Origin: DATARH01 sp050246595
Lineage (GTDB): Bacteria > Pseudomonadota > Alphaproteobacteria > ATCC43930 > CGMCC-115725
DNA: 64,000 bases
Direction: 5' to 3'
Assembly (NCBI GenBank): GCA_050246595.1
Contig: JBFWVT010000009.1
Location: 36,944-100,943 of the forward strand
The notes under the pieces were generated by a model that saw only the letters and a program-made list of their open reading frames with translations, did no database searches and was not told the DNA's origin. A program made the translations under genes and the position numbers. Numbering within the stretch: the stretch's first letter is position 1; every line of letters starts with the position of its first letter. This document shows positions 59,234 to 64,000 of this stretch, in pieces.

Positions 59234-62200
59234 CCCGCCGGGCGGCGGCAACAAAGAAGGCGCCTGCGAACGCGCCGCCTGCCAGGAGCGAGCACCGGGC
59301 GCCGAGCGCCGCTCGCCCACCGGCCGCAATACCCGCGCCGGTACGGGCCACCTGCGCCTGCGGCGGCGGTTGCCCGAGATGCGAGACCGGCGCCGATGCC
59401 GCAACCCGGACCGGGCGAACGCCGCGATCGGCAGCCTCGACCCCAGCCGACGCGGCCGAGTGCGAAGCGCGCCGGCTGGGACCCAGCCTTCTGCGCGCGG
59501 CCGATGCCGCCCGCCCGCCGGCGGAGCGACCGGCGCCGGCAACCCGCAACGGGTGGGGACATCACCAGGCGAACAGCCCGCGAGCATCGCACCCGATGGC
59601 GTCCGCGGCTGGGAGACGCGACGGACGGGCCGCCATACGCGCCTCGGCGCGGGCACCGCCGCGCCGGCCGACAGTGCGGAGGACCGGCGCCGGTTTCCGG
59701 CAACCCGGATTCGGGCGGCCTATTCCATCGCAGGACCGTGTCGGGTACGAGGCGGCTCTCGAATGCGACCTCGGCCCGGTGCGCCTGCATTACGGACCCG
59801 CCGCCGCGGCGCTCGCTGAGGAGCAGCGCGCGGTCGCCTTTACTTACGGCACCGACATCGTCCTCGGCCGGTCCGCGCAGGCGGCCGGTCCGGCAGCGCT
59901 CCGCCCGGTCCTGACGCACGAGCTGATCCACGTCGTGCAGCAATCCGCCCTGCCGCCGCATCCCGGACGGGAGCGCCCCCGTGCGCGCGATCCTCCGGTC
60001 CAGCCAGTGCAGCGGACCCGGATTCGGCCGCAGAACATCGATCTCGTTCCCGATTTCGTCGAGGACGCCGCCAGCGCGGTCGGCGAGTTTGGTGTCGGCG
60101 CCTACGAAGGCGCGGTCGATGTCGGCGCCGGGATCATAGAGGGCGCGGGCGATTTTGCCGGTCGCGCCGGCGATCTCGTGGTCGAAATCGGCGGCGTCGT
60201 GCTCGAAGGCGCCGAAGCGGTCATCGACTATACCGCTCCGGGCCTGCTCGACTTTCTGCGCGGCGACCTCCTCGGCGAGCTTCAGGACCTGTTCTGCTCC
60301 GGCCTCGATACGCTGCTCGGGCTGCTGCTCGACCCGCTGGCCGGGATCGACATCATGTCCAGGATCGAAAGCCTGTTCCGCGGTCTGACCGCTGGGGTGA
60401 CGGCGGCCTATGGAGCGCTCGGCAGCACCACCTCGGCCGCGCTCGGCTTTCTGATCCGGCCTCTGGTCCGGGTGATCGACGCCTGGGGCGGCGACATCAT
60501 CTCCGTCGTGCAATCGCTGTCGGACGGCGTTGGCGTGGTTTTCACCGCGCTTTGGGACAACATCGCCAAGCCGGTCCTCGATTTTCTCGGCGCGGCGGGC
60601 GGCGCGGTGTGGGACGCGTTCACCGGCATGGTCACCTGGGTATGGGACCTCGCCAAGCCGATCCGCGATACGGCCGAGTTCGCCTGGGATTGGCTGATGG
60701 AGCGCTTCGACCTGGCCTGGGAGAGCACCGGCAGCGTGCGCGCCTGGCTTGCGGAGAAGGCGACCGCGGCCTGGGAGGCATTCCTCGAAATCATCGAGCC
60801 GATCAAGGAGCCTCTGATGGCGGTGGGGGGGATTCTGCTCCTCCTCTCCCCGCTCGGCCCGATCCTCATCGTCACCCAGGTGCTGCCGCCGGTATGGGAA
60901 AAGCTCAAATGGCTTGCCGAGAACTGGCGCGACACCGAGGTGGTCGTCCGGGCGCGCGAGGTTCTCCAGAACGACATCCTGCCGTTTGTGATCGGTGTGG
61001 TCGACGCCTTGAAGGCGCTGATCGGCGGTGCCGCCGGCTGGCTCGCGGGAATGGTTGCCTCGGTGGCGCGGGGCATGCAGCGCATCGTCGGATTGTTTTC
61101 CGCTCATCAATGCCTGCGCTCGGTCGAGCGGGTGCTCGACCACATTGCCGACCAGTTCGACAGGCTCGAAGCCTGGGCGGAGGGCGGTTTCGCCGGGCTC
61201 GCCGATGCGCTCGGCGCGGCCTTCGGCGCGTTGCGGACGATTTTTCAGCCGATCCTCGACTTCCTCGTGCGGCTCGCGATCGTCGCGCTGAACCCGCCGA
61301 TGCTGCCCGTCGCGATCGCCGGCGCGATTTGGCTGCTCCTGCCGGACGAGTTCAAACCGCCGGTCATCAACTTCGTCCTCGATCTGCTGATCGCGTTCCT
61401 GCCCGCTTTCGCGGCGTTCCTGGCAGGGCTCGGGCCGATGATCATGGTCCTGAAATCCGCGGCGATCGGGTTTCTGAGGCGCCTGCGCAGCGGCGAGACG
61501 GACGATGCGACGCGGATCGCCGCATCGAACAAGATAGCGCGGCTTTGTGCCGGCGCCGGCCCCCAATTCGTCGCCGGCTACGCACTCGGGCTGCTGCGGG
61601 GGCTGATCGACGGGATCATCGACCCGTTCAAGCTGCTCTTCATGCTGATGGAGCTGGTCGTCACCGCTCTGAAGGTGCTGAAGCGCGTCCTTGCACCCTA
61701 TGTCCGGGAATTCGCACCGGCACCGGTCTCGTCCGGCTTCGCCGCAGTCGATACCGCCCTGGCCATTCCTGCGACCGCGCCTTCGGCGGCCCAAGAGGCA
61801 CCACCTACCCCGGTCCGGGCGGCAGGAGCCTCTGCCCGGGGACCCCTGGAGATCGGCCCGGAGGCCACGGTCGCGGCCCCCGGCCCGGCCGAGGCCGAAC
61901 CCGCCGCCGCTCCGGTCGCGATCCCCGAACCCGCGTCGGGAGGCGAGACCGTCACGGCGCCGGGGACGGAAGGTGCGGCCGGGGCCGTACCCAAAGGCTC
62001 CGCCGAGGAGACCGCTCCCGCGGCCGGTGAAGCCGGCGCCGAAATCTCATTCGACGTGGCGGGCGCGGCGTCGGATGCCGAGATCGCCGCACAGCTCTCT
62101 TCCGGGGCCGTCGCGTCGGTCACGGCGCAACCCGCCCCCGAAAACGTCGGCGCCGACATGCTCGAAACCGATATGCGTGCGGCGGTCCGCGAAAGCGGCG

Positions 62201-63600
62201 GCACCGTGGCAGGACTCGCCGACCTGCTCGGCGGCGCCTGGGACTGGCTGATGCGCAAGGCCGCGGAGCTTGGCGGCTGGACCGCCGGCAAGTTCCTCGA
62301 ACTTCTCGGCCTGTCCGACTACGCGCTCGGCTCCAGGATCGGCTGGCTCTCGGGGATGATCCTGCTCGAGGTGCTGATCGCCTACTTCACCGCCGGCGGT
62401 TACACCGTGCTGAAGCAGGGTGCCTCGATCGGCCGCCGGCTGCTCGCCTATCTCCTGCGCTTTCTCGATATCGGCGGCGAGATCCTGGGCGTTCTCGGCC
62501 GCGCCTTGCAGCCGCTCAAAGGACCGATCCTGAGAGGGTTCGGTGCCGCCAAGGGGTTCCTGAAGAGGTTCGACTTCCTCAGCGGATTGCTGTCGCGCAT
62601 CGAGGGTATCGCCCACTCGCTCTTCCGCTTCGGCGATGAGGCCTCTGCCGCCGGCAGCCGCCTGCCCGGCGGCCGCGCCCCGCATGCCCCACGCGCGCCG
62701 GGCCTGCCCGAGGTGCCCGCACCCCGCCTCCCCGAAGCTCCCGCGCCGCGAGCGCCCGAAGCGGCGCCGCTTGGCCGCACCGCCGCCGGGAGCACCGAAG
62801 CCGGCGAGGCCGCAGCGCGCGAGGCGCTGCGGACCCCGCCGGCCCGGCAGGGCCGCGACGCCGTCGAAGAACTCGGCGACGGGTCGCTGCGCGCCGTCGA
62901 CGAACCGGGCGTTCCGCGCGTCCGCGACGATGCGATGAAGGCCGCGCAGCTTGCCGAGGCCATGGTCGCCGCCCGCACCATCGCCGAGACCAACGATGCC
63001 CTCAATTCCCCGGTGCCCGCCGTTCTCGCGCAGCTCATGGTCCTGAAGCGCCGCTACCGCTGGATCGACACCTTTCAGGCAGAGCCCAGCCGCCCGCGGC
63101 ACTACAAATTGGTTATGATAGCGAGCACCGAAGAAATCGACCGCGACTATACGCCGACGGACGAGACCTCTTTCGCCGACGTTATCAATCCGAAGGAGTT
63201 CGAGAACGACCCGGCGATTATCGATCGCCTGAGCCGTGCCGAGGCCGGTGATGTGGGTGGCTATCATGCGCTGACTGGAAGCGGCGAATTCGGCCATGTC
63301 GGCGACAATCTCGATAGTGACGAGGTGCTCCAAAACGCATGGGTCCGCTACAACAGAGACGTCCGGCGCAGCGATCCCATTCTCCGCGAAAACCCCGCGA
63401 TCGCCTTGCCGCCCGAGACCCACCGGAAGATCCAGAACCTGCGTCGCCCCGATCTGGAAAACGCAAGTGCCCGGGACGTCCTGGAGCATCACCTCCGGCA
63501 GATGTACGACCTCATGGATGACGACAACGTGCTCGAGCACAGCCGCCTCGTCATTCTCCGGCGCATGGCTGAGGATTTCATTCGTCGAAACGGCTTTTAG
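59230..63600 (+). CDS. Giant eCIS core (DUF4157) protein with toxin-like C-terminus
   Basis: 1456 residues from the ATG overlapping the previous stop. It carries CACGGGCPRCETG (Cys 42, 44, 48, 51), an Arg/Pro-rich disordered stretch, then DUF4157 at about 170-240 with VLTHELIHVVQQ (His230, His234). A long helical, partly hydrophobic region (about 270-840, with Trp-rich repeats such as WDAFTGMVTWVWDLAKPI) follows. Then come Pro/Ala linkers, a second helical region, another Pro/Ala linker and a C-terminal domain (about 1235-1456) with GDNLDSDEVLQNAWVRYN and ENPAIALPPETHRKIQNL. The layout fits a cargo with polymorphic toxin tip, or a tape measure, or both. No immunity gene follows. Confidence 0.85.
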   Translation: MTRRAAATKKAPANAPPARSEHRAPSAARPPAAIPAPVRATCACGGGCPRCETGADAATRTGRTPRSAASTPADAAECEARRLGPSLLRAADAARPPAERPAPATRNGWGHHQANSPRASHPMASAAGRRDGRAAIRASARAPPRRPTVRRTGAGFRQPGFGRPIPSQDRVGYEAALECDLGPVRLHYGPAAAALAEEQRAVAFTYGTDIVLGRSAQAAGPAALRPVLTHELIHVVQQSALPPHPGRERPRARDPPVQPVQRTRIRPQNIDLVPDFVEDAASAVGEFGVGAYEGAVDVGAGIIEGAGDFAGRAGDLVVEIGGVVLEGAEAVIDYTAPGLLDFLRGDLLGELQDLFCSGLDTLLGLLLDPLAGIDIMSRIESLFRGLTAGVTAAYGALGSTTSAALGFLIRPLVRVIDAWGGDIISVVQSLSDGVGVVFTALWDNIAKPVLDFLGAAGGAVWDAFTGMVTWVWDLAKPIRDTAEFAWDWLMERFDLAWESTGSVRAWLAEKATAAWEAFLEIIEPIKEPLMAVGGILLLLSPLGPILIVTQVLPPVWEKLKWLAENWRDTEVVVRAREVLQNDILPFVIGVVDALKALIGGAAGWLAGMVASVARGMQRIVGLFSAHQCLRSVERVLDHIADQFDRLEAWAEGGFAGLADALGAAFGALRTIFQPILDFLVRLAIVALNPPMLPVAIAGAIWLLLPDEFKPPVINFVLDLLIAFLPAFAAFLAGLGPMIMVLKSAAIGFLRRLRSGETDDATRIAASNKIARLCAGAGPQFVAGYALGLLRGLIDGIIDPFKLLFMLMELVVTALKVLKRVLAPYVREFAPAPVSSGFAAVDTALAIPATAPSAAQEAPPTPVRAAGASARGPLEIGPEATVAAPGPAEAEPAAAPVAIPEPASGGETVTAPGTEGAAGAVPKGSAEETAPAAGEAGAEISFDVAGAASDAEIAAQLSSGAVASVTAQPAPENVGADMLETDMRAAVRESGGTVAGLADLLGGAWDWLMRKAAELGGWTAGKFLELLGLSDYALGSRIGWLSGMILLEVLIAYFTAGGYTVLKQGASIGRRLLAYLLRFLDIGGEILGVLGRALQPLKGPILRGFGAAKGFLKRFDFLSGLLSRIEGIAHSLFRFGDEASAAGSRLPGGRAPHAPRAPGLPEVPAPRLPEAPAPRAPEAAPLGRTAAGSTEAGEAAAREALRTPPARQGRDAVEELGDGSLRAVDEPGVPRVRDDAMKAAQLAEAMVAARTIAETNDALNSPVPAVLAQLMVLKRRYRWIDTFQAEPSRPRHYKLVMIASTEEIDRDYTPTDETSFADVINPKEFENDPAIIDRLSRAEAGDVGGYHALTGSGEFGHVGDNLDSDEVLQNAWVRYNRDVRRSDPILRENPAIALPPETHRKIQNLRRPDLENASARDVLEHHLRQMYDLMDDDNVLEHSRLVILRRMAEDFIRRNGF

Positions 63601-63876
63601 ATGCGATTTATGCAACGACCGAGGGTTGGCCTGACTACCGCTCCTGTGCTGAGACTGCCCACATTTGCGGCAGCAAACAGGGGCAGCACCAGCGGCTCGA
63701 CCCTGCGGCGCCGCTTAGCGTATCGGCGAAGACTCACCTGCTGACCAGGGTGCATGTCCTGTCCGTCATTATGCTGCGTATTAACCACCCCGACCGGACC
63801 TTCGCAGCTGCGGGAGTGACGCCTTGACGGAGATTGCGCGGTCCAGCTGGCGGCACGGCCGAGGTTTGGCGGTCTA
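63601..63876. other. Gap after the last effector gene
   Basis: About 276 bp between the giant DUF4157 gene and the insertion sequence end. No gene with coding character is seen on either strand; a 126-codon minus-strand frame spans gap and IS end and is rejected. There is no clear hairpin plus T-run to terminate the 30 kb locus. Any immunity gene, if present, is not here. Confidence 0.5.
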
Positions 63877-64000
63877 GAGCGTGATCGCATCAGGTTGAAG
63901 CATAGCCGGCATTGGCGAGGTAGTTTGCGCATTCCTGTGCGGAGAAATGATCGAGCAAGGAGCCGATCTGGCGCCACGTGTCCTCGGTGGTGCGCGGATC
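63877..64000 (-). mobile_element. IS630-family element, right end (truncated by window)
   Basis: The end begins after a TA at 63875-63876, the dinucleotide target of IS630 elements, with GAGCGTGATCGCATCAGG at 63877. Inside it is the 3' end of a transposase gene. The left end is beyond the window, so inverted repeats cannot be compared. Confidence 0.6.
63890..64000 (-). CDS. IS630-family transposase, C-terminal fragment
   Basis: 36 codons plus stop, read from the right edge leftward: TEDTWRQIGSLLDHFSAQEC then ANYLANAGYAST and stop. The terminal ECxNYxxxAGYAS pattern is typical of the DDE transposases of the IS630/Tc1-mariner group. The catalytic residues are outside the window. The reading frame is intact as far as seen. 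Confidence 0.75.
   Translation of the reverse strand, partial: DPRTTEDTWRQIGSLLDHFSAQECANYLANAGYAST

Noticed and set aside
59182..61794. Minus-strand frame of about 870 codons opposite the giant DUF4157 gene
   Set aside because: Low-complexity Asp/Arg/His-rich shadow of the sense gene.
33920..63600. Interpretation as a contractile-tailed prophage or a T6SS
   Set aside because: No capsid, portal, terminase, integrase or lysis genes, and no TssJ/L/M or TssB/C pair; DUF4157, DUF4255 and the AAA+ ATPase are eCIS hallmarks.
63597..63977. 126-codon minus-strand frame after the last effector gene, considered as an immunity gene
   Set aside because: It spans the gap and the IS end, overlaps the transposase frame in another phase and is Arg/Ser-rich without domain features.
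1..64000. CRISPR arrays, rRNA or tRNA genes
   Set aside because: No regularly spaced direct repeats and no tRNA or rRNA sequence features were recognised by eye; a tRNA scan would settle it.

Overview
The window is a GC-rich (visually about two thirds G+C) chromosomal segment of an alphaproteobacterium. The evidence is the gene content: an ilvE / MarR / OmpR-type regulator / EnvZ-type kinase cluster, hisS-prfA-prmC, two CCDC90/DUF1640-like coiled-coil proteins and an IS630-type transposase end. The order cannot be fixed from the sequence; a Rhodospirillales-like lineage is a guess. Genes are densely packed, often with ATGA or GTGA stop/start overlaps, and no rRNA, tRNA or CRISPR array is visible.

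Layout. 0-25.8 kb is ordinary core genome. It holds the 3' part of a hybrid sensor kinase, a DUF2141 secreted protein, a phosphoketolase with a TTG start, a HupE/UreJ-like metal permease and a vWA/amidotransferase-like membrane protein. Next come ilvE, a MarR regulator, a two-component pair and a methyltransferase, then a 0.4 kb nested inverted-repeat element, then hisS, a coiled-coil membrane protein, prfA and prmC, and a 3-hydroxyisobutyrate dehydrogenase-like enzyme. The block ends with a peptide-type ABC importer (binding protein plus two permeases, no ATPases here), an M20D amidohydrolase, a CaiB/BaiF CoA-transferase and an OmpA-family porin with its own terminator hairpin.

26.3-33.5 kb is a compact respiratory module. 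It comprises a ferric-reductase-like flavocytochrome, a one-TM peptide, CtaG-type and CopD/HemJ-like membrane proteins, cytochrome c oxidase subunit II (CuA motif intact), a fused subunit I-III polypeptide and a three-TM protein. A DUF2231 gene lies antisense in the middle of it.

33.9-63.6 kb is the main find: a one-strand, near-gapless locus for an extracellular contractile injection system (eCIS, the Afp/PVC/MAC-like phage-tail-derived class). In order it encodes a very large sheath, an inner tube, a baseplate/assembly protein, a proline-rich eCIS protein, a DUF4255 tail-terminator-like cap, an AAA+ ATPase, a small conserved-type protein, a CIS tube-initiator-type protein, a LysM protein, a gp27/gpD hub, a gpV spike, a PAAR-like tip and a gp25-like protein. 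Two baseplate J-type wedge proteins, a translationally coupled micro-ORF, a gpI-type protein and a 1547-residue beta-helix fibre follow. Last are two proteins with the eCIS core DUF4157 domain, one of 505 and one of 1456 residues. Both carry the same N-terminal CxCGGGCPRC signature, and the larger one ends in a domain that looks like a polymorphic-toxin tip. There is no capsid, terminase, integrase or T6SS membrane-complex gene. No dedicated tape-measure, second tube or immunity gene is recognisable. An IS630-family transposase end lies about 0.3 kb beyond the last effector-like gene and runs off the window.

How it works together (inference from the family): the tube polymerises on the baseplate (hub, spike, tip, gp25, J proteins, gpI) and the sheath polymerises around it. 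The DUF4255 protein caps the tail, the AAA+ ATPase assists assembly, the fibre binds targets, and the DUF4157 proteins are cargo and/or length determinants.
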